Origin: an uncultured Leucobacter sp.
Lineage (GTDB): Bacteria; Actinomycetota; Actinomycetes; Actinomycetales; Microbacteriaceae
Length of the DNA: 7,291 nt
Direction of reading: 5' to 3'
Assembly: GCA_937967375.1 (NCBI GenBank)
Contig: CALCJF010000016.1
Location: 1-7,291 of the forward strand
A program made the translations under genes and the position numbers. Each line of letters starts with the position of its first letter. The stretch's first letter is position 1. This document shows positions 1-6,315 of the stretch, piece by piece. Below the pieces are notes generated by a model that was given only the letters and a program-made list of their open reading frames with translations, was not told the DNA's origin and did no database searches.

Positions 1-2241
1 GTCCTCGGCGGTGTAGGGCGCGAAGAGCGAGAGGATCATGGCGATCGCCTCGGCCGACTCGCGCACCGCGGGGTCGGCGGGGCCGCAGCCGGAGTCGATG
101 GCCTTGCGGGTCACGTTGACCTGATCCATCAGACGCGCGACGACCACGTTGAACTTGTAGTGCTCGACGAGGTTCGGGGCGTCTGCCAGCAGCCGGTGGG
201 TGTGCCGGCGCAGCTCGGCGTCGCCGCCGGAGAAGTCGGCGCCGGGCTCGGAGGCGACATCGCCCGCGACGCGCCAGGCGCGCGCCAGGAACTTCGCAGA
301 GCCCTGCACCGAGACGTCGGCCCAGTCGATGTCGTCCTCGGGCGGGCCCGCGAAGGCGAGCGTCACGCGCAGCGCATTGGCGCCGTGATCCTTCAGCTCC
401 GACGCGAACTCGACCAGGTTGCCCTTCGATTTCGACATCTTCGCACCGTCCTGCAGCACCATGCCCTGGTTGAGCAGCGCAGTGAAGGGTTCCTCGAAGT
501 CGAGGTAACCGAGGTCGTGAAGCACCTTCGTGATGAAGCGCGAGTAGAGCAGGTGCAAGATCGCGTGCTCGACGCCGCCGGCGTACTGATCGATCGGGCC
601 CCAGGCGTTCACGAGAGCCGGATCGAACGCCTGTGCGTCGTCGGTCGATGACAGGAAGCGCAGGAAGTACCACGAGCTGTCAACGAAGGTGTCCATGGTG
701 TCAGGGTCGCGAGTCCAGGCCTGGCCCGCGGCGTCGGTAACGCTGGCCCACTCGGTAGCGGCGCCGAGCGGCGACGAACCCTTTGGTTTCAGGTCGAGAC
801 CCTCAGAGGCCGGCAGGCGAACCGGCAGTTCGTCCGCAGCGACCGGGCGCATCTCGCCCTCATTGCTTTCGTCAGCACCGTGCAGAATCGGGATCGGCGT
901 TCCCCAGTAGCGCTGGCGGGAGATCAGCCAGTCACGCAGGCGGTAGGTCTTTGCCGCGCGGCCGGTGCCGCGCGCCTCGAGCACCTCGATCGCCTTGGCG
1001 ATCGCCTCGACCTTGCCGAGCCCGTCGAGCTCGCCCGAGTTCACGAGCACACCGTTACCGGCGGTCGCGACACCCGAAACGGACGGGTCTTCGAGCACCA
1101 CACCGTCTTCATCGCGCACCTCAACCACCACGCGCACGGGCAGCTCGAACTTCAGCGCGAAGTCGAGGTCGCGCTGATCGTGGGCGGGCACCGCCATGAT
1201 CGCACCGTGGCCGTAGTCGGCAAGCACGTAGTCAGATGCCCAAACCGGAATGCGCTCGCCGTTCACGGGATTGATGGCGAAGTGATCGAGAAACACGCCG
1301 GTCTTCTCGCGATCGGCATTCTGACGATCAATCTCGCTCTGCTTCTGCGTCGCAACAAGATATTCCTCGAACTGCATGCGAGCCTCCGGCGACGCGCTCG
1401 CGGCGAGCTCTGCGGCGAGATCGCTGTCGGGCGCGACAACCATGAAGGTTGCGCCGTAGAGCGTGTCTGGCCGGGTCGTGAAGACGGGCACCTTGGCCTC
1501 GCGCCCCTCGATCTCGAACTCGACCTCGGCACCCTGCGAGCGGCCGATCCAGTTGCGCTGCATATTCAGCACCTTGGCCGGCCACTGCCCCTCGAGCGAG
1601 TCGAGGTCGTCGAGCAGGCGATCCGCGTAGTCGGTAATGCGGAAGTACCACTGCGTCAATTTCTTCTTCACCACGACCGCGCCCGAACGCTCCGAGGTGC
1701 CGTCAGCGAGCACCTGCTCGTTCGCGAGCACGGTTTGGTCTACCGGATCCCAGTTGACCCAGCTCGCCTTGCGATACGCGAGACCCTTTTCGTACATCTT
1801 GAGAAACAGCCACTGGTTCCACTTGTAGTATTCAGGATCGCTCGTGTGCAGCACCCGGCTCCAGTCGAAGCTGGGCGCGTAGACGCGAAAGCTCGCCTTC
1901 TGCTGCGCGATGTTCGCGTAGGTCCATTCGCGGGGATCGATGCCGCGCTTGATCGCCGCATTCTCTGCGGGCAGGCCGAAGCTGTCCCAGCCGATCGGGT
2001 GCAGCACGTCGTGGCCGCGGCCGCGCCAGTAGCGGGCAAGCACGTCGCCGAAGCAGAAGGCCTCGGCGTGACCCATGTGCAGGTCGCCCGAGGGGTACGG
2101 GAACATATCGAGCACGTACTTCTTCGGCTTCTCGCTCGAGAGGTCGTTCGACACCTCGAACGGCTTCAACTGCTCCCATACCGGAAGCCAGCGATCCTGG
2201 ATCGCCTGGAAGTCGTAGACGTCGCCTACTTGCTCGTTCAC
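1..2241 (-). CDS. leuS: Leucyl-tRNA synthetase, C-terminus beyond the left edge
   Basis: Class I aminoacyl-tRNA synthetase that activates leucine with ATP, charges tRNA-Leu in the cytoplasm and hydrolyses mischarged products. The minus-strand frame is open for 747 codons. Visible in order: the HIGH motif as HMGH (residues 55-58, preceded by FPYPSGDL), WDSFGLPAEN just after it, the CP1 editing domain with the threonine-rich TTRPDT (255-260) and the HDQRD motif with the conserved editing aspartate (354-358), SRQRYWGTPIP, DTMDTFVDSSWYF, and KMSKS (601-605, in GAKMSKSKGN). All lie in one frame, so there is no frameshift. The anticodon-binding region has begun, but about 80-110 residues, including the C-terminal domain, lie outside. 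The start chosen is GTG at 2241, preceded by GAGGT at 5-base spacing; an upstream ATG at 2259 is in another frame and closes at once. The gene is divergent from the AHSA1 gene. Identity is very secure. Confidence 0.98.
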   Translation of the reverse strand, partial: MNEQVGDVYDFQAIQDRWLPVWEQLKPFEVSNDLSSEKPKKYVLDMFPYPSGDLHMGHAEAFCFGDVLARYWRGRGHDVLHPIGWDSFGLPAENAAIKRGIDPREWTYANIAQQKASFRVYAPSFDWSRVLHTSDPEYYKWNQWLFLKMYEKGLAYRKASWVNWDPVDQTVLANEQVLADGTSERSGAVVVKKKLTQWYFRITDYADRLLDDLDSLEGQWPAKVLNMQRNWIGRSQGAEVEFEIEGREAKVPVFTTRPDTLYGATFMVVAPDSDLAAELAASASPEARMQFEEYLVATQKQSEIDRQNADREKTGVFLDHFAINPVNGERIPVWASDYVLADYGHGAIMAVPAHDQRDLDFALKFELPVRVVVEVRDEDGVVLEDPSVSGVATAGNGVLVNSGELDGLGKVEAIAKAIEVLEARGTGRAAKTYRLRDWLISRQRYWGTPIPILHGADESNEGEMRPVAADELPVRLPASEGLDLKPKGSSPLGAATEWASVTDAAGQAWTRDPDTMDTFVDSSWYFLRFLSSTDDAQAFDPALVNAWGPIDQYAGGVEHAILHLLYSRFITKVLHDLGYLDFEEPFTALLNQGMVLQDGAKMSKSKGNLVEFASELKDHGANALRVTLAFAGPPEDDIDWADVSVQGSAKFLARAWRVAGDVASEPGADFSGGDAELRRHTHRLLADAPNLVEHYKFNVVVARLMDQVNVTRKAIDSGCGPADPAVRESAEAIAMILSLFAPYTAED

Positions 2242-2246
2242 TCGCT

Positions 2247-2251
2247 ACCTC
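2247..2251 (-). promoter_or_regulatory. Ribosome binding site of leuS
   Basis: On the minus strand GAGGT lies five bases before the GTG codon at 2241. It decides the start of leuS in favour of this GTG, because the nearby ATG upstream is out of frame. No convincing leuS promoter hexamers could be chosen in the region behind it; TATTCT (minus strand, 2328-2333) is a possible -10 but has no good -35 partner. Confidence 0.7.
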
Positions 2252-2311
2252 GAAACTTCATTGCCGTTCTGATCTCGCGCCACTCGGCACGAATTGGCCC
2301 GCACTGCTGGC

Positions 2312-2326
2312 GAACACATACTGTTC
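2312..2326. repeat. Short palindrome in the leuS / AHSA1 divergent spacer, possible operator
   Basis: The arms GAACA and TGTTC are perfectly complementary around a 5-bp centre (CATAC). It lies 70 bp upstream of the leuS start and 46 bp upstream of the proposed AHSA1 -35 hexamer. It could be a regulator site, but a 5-bp-arm palindrome is expected by chance with appreciable probability in 165 bp. The half-sites resemble those of actinobacterial SOS boxes, but the spacing is wrong for LexA. Confidence 0.3.
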
Positions 2327-2371
2327 AAGAATAGCGGGTTCCCAACTCCCTGCTGGCCTGCGGGTCGGGGC

Positions 2372-2400
2372 TTGTCATCTGCGGTGCACTCGCAGATACT
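2372..2400 (+). promoter_or_regulatory. Sigma-70-type promoter of the AHSA1 gene, probably giving a leaderless mRNA
   Basis: TTGTCA (2372-2377, five of six matches to TTGACA) and GATACT (2395-2400, four of six to TATAAT) are separated by exactly 17 bp. The -10 ends six bases before the ATG at 2407, so the expected transcription start falls on or next to the A of the start codon. There is no Shine-Dalgarno sequence ahead of the ATG. Leaderless initiation is common in actinobacteria. The assignment is inference from spacing and hexamer match. Confidence 0.6.
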
Positions 2401-2406
2401 GCCGGT

Positions 2407-2895
2407 ATGCGCACATTCCCCGACCCCAGCGACCCACAACTCGATCTCGAGCTGCAGTACATCATCAATGCATCTCGCGACGCCGTCTGGCGAGCGTGGG
2501 AAGATCCAGAGCTCTTCGCGAAGTGGTGGCTCCCCGAGCCAATGCACGCCCGGGTCGACCAGCTGGAGCTGCGCGTTGGGGGCCCTCTCGTCACTCAGAT
2601 GAGCGAAGACGGGCAAACCTTTGTGCCTCACATGAACGCGCTCTTTCTCGAAGCGCAGCAGGGCGAGAGCATCGTGTTTACGAACGCACTCGACAGCGCG
2701 GGCAGACCGGCGCGCCCGGAGCCCGTGGCGATCACCGCGGAGTTTGCGCTCAGCGACCACCCTGACGGCACACTGTACAAGGTCCGGGTGCGTCACGCTT
2801 CGGCAGATGACCGCGCGGTGCACGAGCGTCTCGGCTTCCACGAGGGCTGGGGCGCGGTTATCGCGGCTCTCGCTCGCGTCGCCGAGTCGCTGTAG
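2407..2895 (+). CDS. AHSA1/SRPBCC-fold (START-like) domain protein
   Basis: A 162-residue, single-domain soluble protein of the Aha1-homologue branch of the SRPBCC superfamily, whose fold forms a deep hydrophobic ligand pocket. Family signatures seen: an N-terminal strand followed by INASRDAVWRAWEDPELFAKWWLPE (about residues 20-44, the typical 'vWrAwtdPe...WWgP' block), the VGGP turn (57-60), EDGQTFVPHMNALFLEAQQGESIVFTN (67-93), AITAEFAL...GTLYKVRVRH (108-130), and the C-terminal helix with GFHEGWGAVIAALARVAESL (143-162). The length is normal for the family and no signal peptide is visible. The ATG is the first start in its frame after the promoter. The 3' end is 16 bp from the convergent pabB stop. 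Such proteins are often beside ArsR-type regulators, but none is seen here. Substrate and role are unknown; family assignment is secure. Confidence 0.9.
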   Translation: MRTFPDPSDPQLDLELQYIINASRDAVWRAWEDPELFAKWWLPEPMHARVDQLELRVGGPLVTQMSEDGQTFVPHMNALFLEAQQGESIVFTNALDSAGRPARPEPVAITAEFALSDHPDGTLYKVRVRHASADDRAVHERLGFHEGWGAVIAALARVAESL

Positions 2896-2911
2896 TGCCC
2901 TGGGTGTCGGT

Positions 2912-4237
2912 TCAGCGGGTGATCACGCCGAGGGCCGCGAGCATGGGCGCGGCCTTCAACTGTTTCTCTGCGAGCTCTGCGGCGGGCTCGCTGTCGGCGG
3001 TCACTCCCCCGCCGGCGCCCACGAGCGCAAGACCAGGGGATCCTTTTTGCCCCCGCAATTCGATGCTTCGAATCGTCATCGCGATCTCGGCATCGCCCGC
3101 GGGGTCGAACCAGCCGAAGCACCCGGAATACAGACCCCGAGGGCCCGCTTCGAATTCGGCAAGCAACTGCACCGCACGCCGCTTCGGTGCGCCAGTCATC
3201 GAGCCACCCGGAAAACACGCCGCAATCGCGTCGAACACGTCGAGGCCTTCGCGCAGTCGACCAGAAACCGTGCTGACGAGCTGGTGCACGCGAGGGTGGT
3301 GCTCGACGCGCAAGAACCCATCGGTGTGCACAGTGCCCGGCTCGCACACCCGACTCAGGTCGTTGCGCATGAGGTCGACGATCATCAGGTTTTCGGCTCG
3401 CTCCTTGGGGTCGGCGGCGAGCTCGCGCGCAAGTGCTTCGTCTTGCTCGAGCGTCACTCCCCTTGGCCTCGTTCCCTTGATCGGGTGCGTCGCCACCTCG
3501 TCGCCTCGCTTGCTCAGAAAACGCTCCGGGCTTGCGCTCACGAGCGCCCGGCCGGGTGTCACCATCACGGCCCCGCGAACCGCTGCTCCCGAGGCGCGCA
3601 AGTCAAGATAGATCGCGAGAGGATCAACCTCAACATCGAAGGGTGCCGTCGCCGTATCGGTAAGGCAGAGCACGAACGCGTCGCCGTCGCGAATCGCGCG
3701 TTTGCACGAGGCGACGTCTTCGAGGTACTGGTCGTCGCTGCGTCGCCAAGAAATGGAAAGGGGTGTCCCGCCGAAGGTCTCGGCGTCTCCGGCGTCAGGC
3801 CCATTCGGCACCGCAGAGAACTGGTCGAGCGCCGATCCGTGCCGTTCGATCCACGTGTCTATCGCTTCGTCGCTCGGCCCGCGCAACTCGGCGCTCTCGC
3901 TCCCGTGATCGAGCACCAGCACGATTGACGGGTGCAACGCGAACGCGGGCGCCGCGTCGTCGTTCGCAGCGGGTTCGCCCATCAGCGCGAGACCGAACTC
4001 ATAGCCGAGCACGACGACTGCTCCCGCACCTTCGCCATCGCGAAGCGAATCGAGAAACAATCGTTCGTCACCGTTTCGTGCCTGCGTCACTCGGGTCGCC
4101 TCGCCCAGATAGCTGCGGCCGGCACCCCCGTTCGGTTCGGCCGCCGAGCCGTCGAGCCAGAACCAACTGTCGGCGCGCGCCAGACTGCGCGCGACCGAAG
4201 TGATGTCGCGCGGCCAGGTGACTGCGCGCACGACCAC
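2912..4237 (-). CDS. pabB: Aminodeoxychorismate synthase component I (PabB type)
   Basis: Chorismate-utilising enzyme expected to aminate chorismate to 4-amino-4-deoxychorismate for p-aminobenzoate and folate synthesis, using ammonia from a PabA glutaminase that is not in this window. From GTG 4237 it has 441 residues, close to usual PabB length, with no fused amidotransferase or lyase domain. Motifs: SPERFL (236-241), HPIKGTRPRG (251-260), ERAENLMIVDLMRND (279-293), VHQLVSTVSGRL (317-328), FPGGSMTGAPK (342-352) and GAGGGVTADSE (408-418). Lys254 in PIKGT is the key discriminator: PabB carries this lysine nucleophile where anthranilate synthase TrpE has alanine. The frame stays open to an ATG at 4447, but that start would run antisense into pabC. 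The homologous N-terminal segment begins around VVVRAVTWPRD, so GTG 4237 (or GTG 4231) is preferred. The gene is divergent from pabC. Confidence 0.9.
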   Translation of the reverse strand: MVVRAVTWPRDITSVARSLARADSWFWLDGSAAEPNGGAGRSYLGEATRVTQARNGDERLFLDSLRDGEGAGAVVVLGYEFGLALMGEPAANDDAAPAFALHPSIVLVLDHGSESAELRGPSDEAIDTWIERHGSALDQFSAVPNGPDAGDAETFGGTPLSISWRRSDDQYLEDVASCKRAIRDGDAFVLCLTDTATAPFDVEVDPLAIYLDLRASGAAVRGAVMVTPGRALVSASPERFLSKRGDEVATHPIKGTRPRGVTLEQDEALARELAADPKERAENLMIVDLMRNDLSRVCEPGTVHTDGFLRVEHHPRVHQLVSTVSGRLREGLDVFDAIAACFPGGSMTGAPKRRAVQLLAEFEAGPRGLYSGCFGWFDPAGDAEIAMTIRSIELRGQKGSPGLALVGAGGGVTADSEPAAELAEKQLKAAPMLAALGVITR

Positions 4238-4243
4238 CTGACA

Positions 4244-4249
4244 ACCATA
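4244..4249 (-). promoter_or_regulatory. Possible -10 element of pabB
   Basis: TATGGT on the minus strand ends exactly six bases before the preferred GTG start at 4237, the same layout as in the AHSA1 gene and the gene ending at 5062. No Shine-Dalgarno sequence precedes that GTG. No good -35 hexamer is found at 16-18 bp, so this is weak on its own; the repeated spacing is what supports it. Confidence 0.35.
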
Positions 4250-4297
4250 CTTGCTGGCAGTCCCCGCGTGATCCTCACATGATGCGAAGATTAGGTC

Positions 4298-5056
4298 ATG
4301 CCTCAGGCCCACCGACTTGCCAACGAAGCCGCGAGTGAAGACTTGCTCGTCGCTGACTCCTTTCGCGTGCGAATCAACACTCAGACCGGCGCCGCCGAGG
4401 TGCGCGGCCTCGGGCACCATCTCGCACGATTCGCGCGCAGCACTCACGCCGCCAGTGGCGGCGCGCTACGCGGGGTCGGCAACTTTCTCGATGAGACAAG
4501 CGGCCCGATCACGGCATACGGCGAAGGATTCCCAAGGTGGGAACTGTGGCGCACGGCACAGAATGGCTTCGATCTGCGGCTCAGCCTGCGCCCGTTGCCG
4601 AAGTTGGGCGACACGATAAGCCTCGTGTCAGCGCGCGTCCCCTCGCAACCCCATGCTGACCGCAAGGGCCCGAACATCTCGAGCTACGCAGCCCTCAACA
4701 GTGAACTCGGCGCAGAGGCGCTGTTCGTTGGCTCAGACGGCATCGTGCGCGAGGGCGCAACTACGAGCCTCGTGTGGTGGCGAGGTGAGCAACTGCTTTG
4801 TGCAGCGGCAAAGGATCGCATCGCGTCGGTCACCGAGGCGCTACTGGGCGAGCTGTTCGGCGCACTCGAACCCGCCGCGGTCACCCCCGCAGAGCTCGCC
4901 GAGTGCGAGGTGTGGGCAGTCAACGCGCTGCACGGAATTCGGGTGGTCGCGAGCATTGATGGTGTCGACATGCGAGCGCCAGATTCAGCCCGCCTTGCTC
5001 GCGCAAGGGCAGCGCTCGATCAGACGTGGCAGCCGTTCCTAGCGGCCGAACGCTAG
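4298..5056 (+). CDS. pabC: Class IV PLP-dependent enzyme, probable aminodeoxychorismate lyase (PabC)
   Basis: A 252-residue class IV aminotransferase-fold protein, probably converting 4-amino-4-deoxychorismate into p-aminobenzoate and pyruvate. The PLP lysine is Lys123 in RKGPNISSYAALNSELGAEALF (122-143), and the cofactor-ring glutamate is Glu152 in DGIVREGATTSLVW (147-160). The N-terminal block LLVADSFRV...GLGHHLARF (16-45) and the C-terminal region with AECEVWAVNALHGIRVV also fit the fold. ATG 4298 is forced: an in-frame TAG lies two codons upstream and no earlier start codon intervenes. The Shine-Dalgarno is poor (AGG only two bases before the ATG). Class IV members also include D-amino-acid and branched-chain aminotransferases, which sequence alone separates poorly. 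The divergent pabB neighbour is the main reason for choosing PabC. The stop codon is 5 bp from the stop of the convergent membrane-protein gene. Confidence 0.82.
   Translation: MPQAHRLANEAASEDLLVADSFRVRINTQTGAAEVRGLGHHLARFARSTHAASGGALRGVGNFLDETSGPITAYGEGFPRWELWRTAQNGFDLRLSLRPLPKLGDTISLVSARVPSQPHADRKGPNISSYAALNSELGAEALFVGSDGIVREGATTSLVWWRGEQLLCAAAKDRIASVTEALLGELFGALEPAAVTPAELAECEVWAVNALHGIRVVASIDGVDMRAPDSARLARARAALDQTWQPFLAAER
5039..5056. terminator. Small hairpin over the pabC stop codon, possible shared terminator
   Basis: CTAGCG and CGCTAG form a perfect 6-bp stem around a 6-base loop. The second arm includes the TAG stop of pabC, and the element sits 5 bp from the stop of the convergent gene. 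It could slow transcription from both sides. There is no T-rich tract after it, and the stem is short, so intrinsic termination is doubtful. Confidence 0.25.
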
Positions 5057-5061
5057 TGCGC

Positions 5062-6261
5062 TCAGTCGAGTGCCATCGCGAATCCAATCAGCACCGCAAT
5101 ATAGGCCATCGCTCCAAACATCACGAGGCGTGCCCAGAGGGGCACCTTGCGCTTGAGTTCTTTCGTCGTAAGCGCCGCCGTTCGCAATGAAATCAACAGT
5201 TTCGGCTCATCATCTGGCGCATCGTGAGTATCTGCGTGTGACTTGGCCTGCACGTGAGCCGAGGGGGCGGTGCCAGCTTCAGCGGTGTTGCCGTCGTCAC
5301 GCCAGCGCCGCCAGGATCTCAGCTGTGGCAGCACCGCACCGAGGGCACGCTCGATCAGCTTCCAATGATTCTCGTCGGGAGTGCTGAGCTGATTAGCGCT
5401 GTAGAAGAACAGCATGTCATCTCGAAACTCCACATCGAGGGCGGCGGCCCCATCTATGAAGTGAGCCATCACATCGGGAGTAAAAAGGTAGAGCGCGTCT
5501 CGCTCGTAGCCTTCGGCGCAGTACAGAGCAAAGTGATCGTCAAAATCACCTTCAAGGCTCTGACGCTGACCCTGAGCAATCGATTCGCCGAGTGAAATGG
5601 CGATGTCATTGCTGGTCGCGTCGAGCACGATGTGCGGCATCGCATGCGGCAGTCGCACCGCGACGTATCCGAAAGCGAAATCTTTGACCGTTGCCTGCAC
5701 GTTCTCGTAGGGCGAGATGTGCAGATTGCCGATCTCAACGGGCAACGGCTGATCGCCGCGCACGACATCGAACACGAGTGATCTCTCGTTGACTACCATC
5801 CGGGAGCTGTAGTTCATACCGTTCGCCTCAGCGAACTGCGCGAGCCGGTACCTCGCAAACCGCGTCGGCTTGCCTCTGCCCATTAATGAAAGCAATGGCA
5901 CGAAGATGAGGGAAAACACGATGGTCACCGGGATCACCAGCACGAGGCCCATCGTGAAACGCTCGAGCGGTTCGTCGAGATTGCGAGTGTCATTCGGTAC
6001 AGCCACAGTGGCGACCACCGTGCCCACGCATGCAATAAGCCACAAAAGGAGCCCCACGAAATTGAGCACTACTGCGCGGCGAGTCGCAATCGGCTCGGGT
6101 GCCTGGCTGAGCCGAGACTCGAACTCGCGGGCAGCCCGGGCATCGATCTCATCATGCAGGGGAGCAAAATCAAAGGCCGGGGGTTTCACACAGACAACGC
6201 TACCCGCAGCGTCGTCTAACCAGGACGTGCGCATCAGTCGTCGCACGCACATCCCAGTCAC
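5062..6261 (-). CDS. Conserved membrane protein of unknown function, three predicted helices (possibly DUF3137-like)
   Basis: About 399 residues from GTG 6261 (396 from ATG 6252). It starts with a basic, cytoplasmic-looking segment and then an acidic stretch (FAPLHDEIDARAAREFESRL). Two hydrophobic helices follow at about residues 63-88 and 103-127. A large soluble domain then contains FAEANG, GYVAVRLPHAMPHIVLDATSND (198-219) and EGDFDDHFALYCAEGYERDALYLFTPDVMAHFID (237-270). The protein ends with a polar linker and a third helix (374-397). The block 'LPHIVLDA...LEGDFD.hF.LY...GYERDALY.FTPDvMA..ID' is one I associate with a conserved actinobacterial protein of unknown function and with DUF3137, but I cannot confirm the family. 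The frame is open to ATG 6432, which would overlap the SPFH gene antisense. GTG 6261 is preferred because of a -10 six bases upstream. No catalytic motif is visible. Confidence 0.85.
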   Translation of the reverse strand: MTGMCVRRLMRTSWLDDAAGSVVCVKPPAFDFAPLHDEIDARAAREFESRLSQAPEPIATRRAVVLNFVGLLLWLIACVGTVVATVAVPNDTRNLDEPLERFTMGLVLVIPVTIVFSLIFVPLLSLMGRGKPTRFARYRLAQFAEANGMNYSSRMVVNERSLVFDVVRGDQPLPVEIGNLHISPYENVQATVKDFAFGYVAVRLPHAMPHIVLDATSNDIAISLGESIAQGQRQSLEGDFDDHFALYCAEGYERDALYLFTPDVMAHFIDGAAALDVEFRDDMLFFYSANQLSTPDENHWKLIERALGAVLPQLRSWRRWRDDGNTAEAGTAPSAHVQAKSHADTHDAPDDEPKLLISLRTAALTTKELKRKVPLWARLVMFGAMAYIAVLIGFAMALD

Positions 6262-6267
6262 ACGATC

Positions 6268-6296
6268 ACCATAAAGTGATATCATTTTAATATCAC
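6268..6296 (-). promoter_or_regulatory. Possible promoter of the unknown membrane-protein gene
   Basis: On the minus strand GTGATA (6291-6296, four of six to TTGACA) and TATGGT (6268-6273, four of six to TATAAT) are 17 bp apart. TATGGT ends six bases before GTG 6261, so transcription would start on that codon. No Shine-Dalgarno is present. The -35 and spacer lie inside the inverted repeat at 6275-6297, so a protein bound there should block it. Confidence 0.45.
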
Positions 6297-6297
6297 T
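6275..6297. promoter_or_regulatory. Candidate operator: inverted repeat between divergent membrane-protein and SPFH genes
   Basis: A perfect 8-bp inverted repeat, arms AGTGATAT (6275-6282) and ATATCACT (6290-6297), with a 7-bp AT-rich centre. Read differently, it is two near-identical 8-bp sites, TGATATCA (6277-6284, itself a palindrome) and TAATATCA (6288-6295, seven of eight), offset by 11 bp, about one helical turn. It stands out as AT-rich against the GC-rich surroundings and covers the proposed promoter elements of both flanking genes. Tandem short sites one turn apart suit dimers of a ribbon-helix-helix regulator binding side by side, but the regulator is not in the window. Confidence 0.65.
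6286..6291 (+). promoter_or_regulatory. Probable -10 element of the SPFH gene
   Basis: TTTAAT matches TATAAT at five of six positions and lies in the centre of the inverted repeat. It predicts a transcript starting near 6297-6298 with an 18-19-base leader that carries the ribosome binding site. No good -35 hexamer was found at the usual distance, so an activator or another sigma factor is possible. Confidence 0.45.
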
Positions 6298-6302
6298 CAG
6301 AC

Positions 6303-6309
6303 AAAGGAG
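6303..6309 (+). promoter_or_regulatory. Ribosome binding site of the SPFH gene
   Basis: AAAGGAG lies six bases before ATG 6316. It is the strongest Shine-Dalgarno in the window and fixes this start codon. Confidence 0.85.
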
Positions 6310-6315
6310 ACGCTG

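Noticed and set aside
715..890. Loss of zinc-ligand cysteines in the leuS segment before DTMDTF as an anomaly
   Set aside because: The segment indeed has no cysteines, but many bacterial leucyl-tRNA synthetases, including that of E. coli as I recall it, also lack these ligands, so it is normal family variation.
2311..2327. LexA SOS box in the leuS / AHSA1 spacer
   Set aside because: Actinobacterial SOS boxes have GAAC and GTTC four bases apart; here they are seven apart.
880..2334. A 484-codon open frame on the plus strand opposite leuS
   Set aside because: It is antisense to a leuS frame with every catalytic and editing motif. Its arginine-, valine- and leucine-rich protein shows no domain and arises from the codon bias of the GC-rich gene on the other strand.
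2242..2406. A small gene or leader peptide in the spacer upstream of leuS
   Set aside because: The only upstream ATG on the leuS strand opens a seven-codon frame without leucine codons or a convincing attenuator hairpin.
2245..2841. A 198-codon minus-strand frame opposite the AHSA1 gene
   Set aside because: The plus-strand frame carries the full AHSA1 signature, while this one has no recognisable domain and would fill the promoter-bearing spacer.
2744..3928. A 394-codon open frame on the plus strand opposite pabB and overlapping the AHSA1 gene
   Set aside because: It overlaps two recognisable genes, has a low-complexity composition and no motif; it is a high-GC shadow frame.
4238..4447. N-terminal extension of pabB up to an ATG at 4447
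   Set aside because: It would run antisense into the first 150 bases of pabC, the extra residues do not look like a PabB N-terminus, and the family alignment begins near the GTG at 4237.
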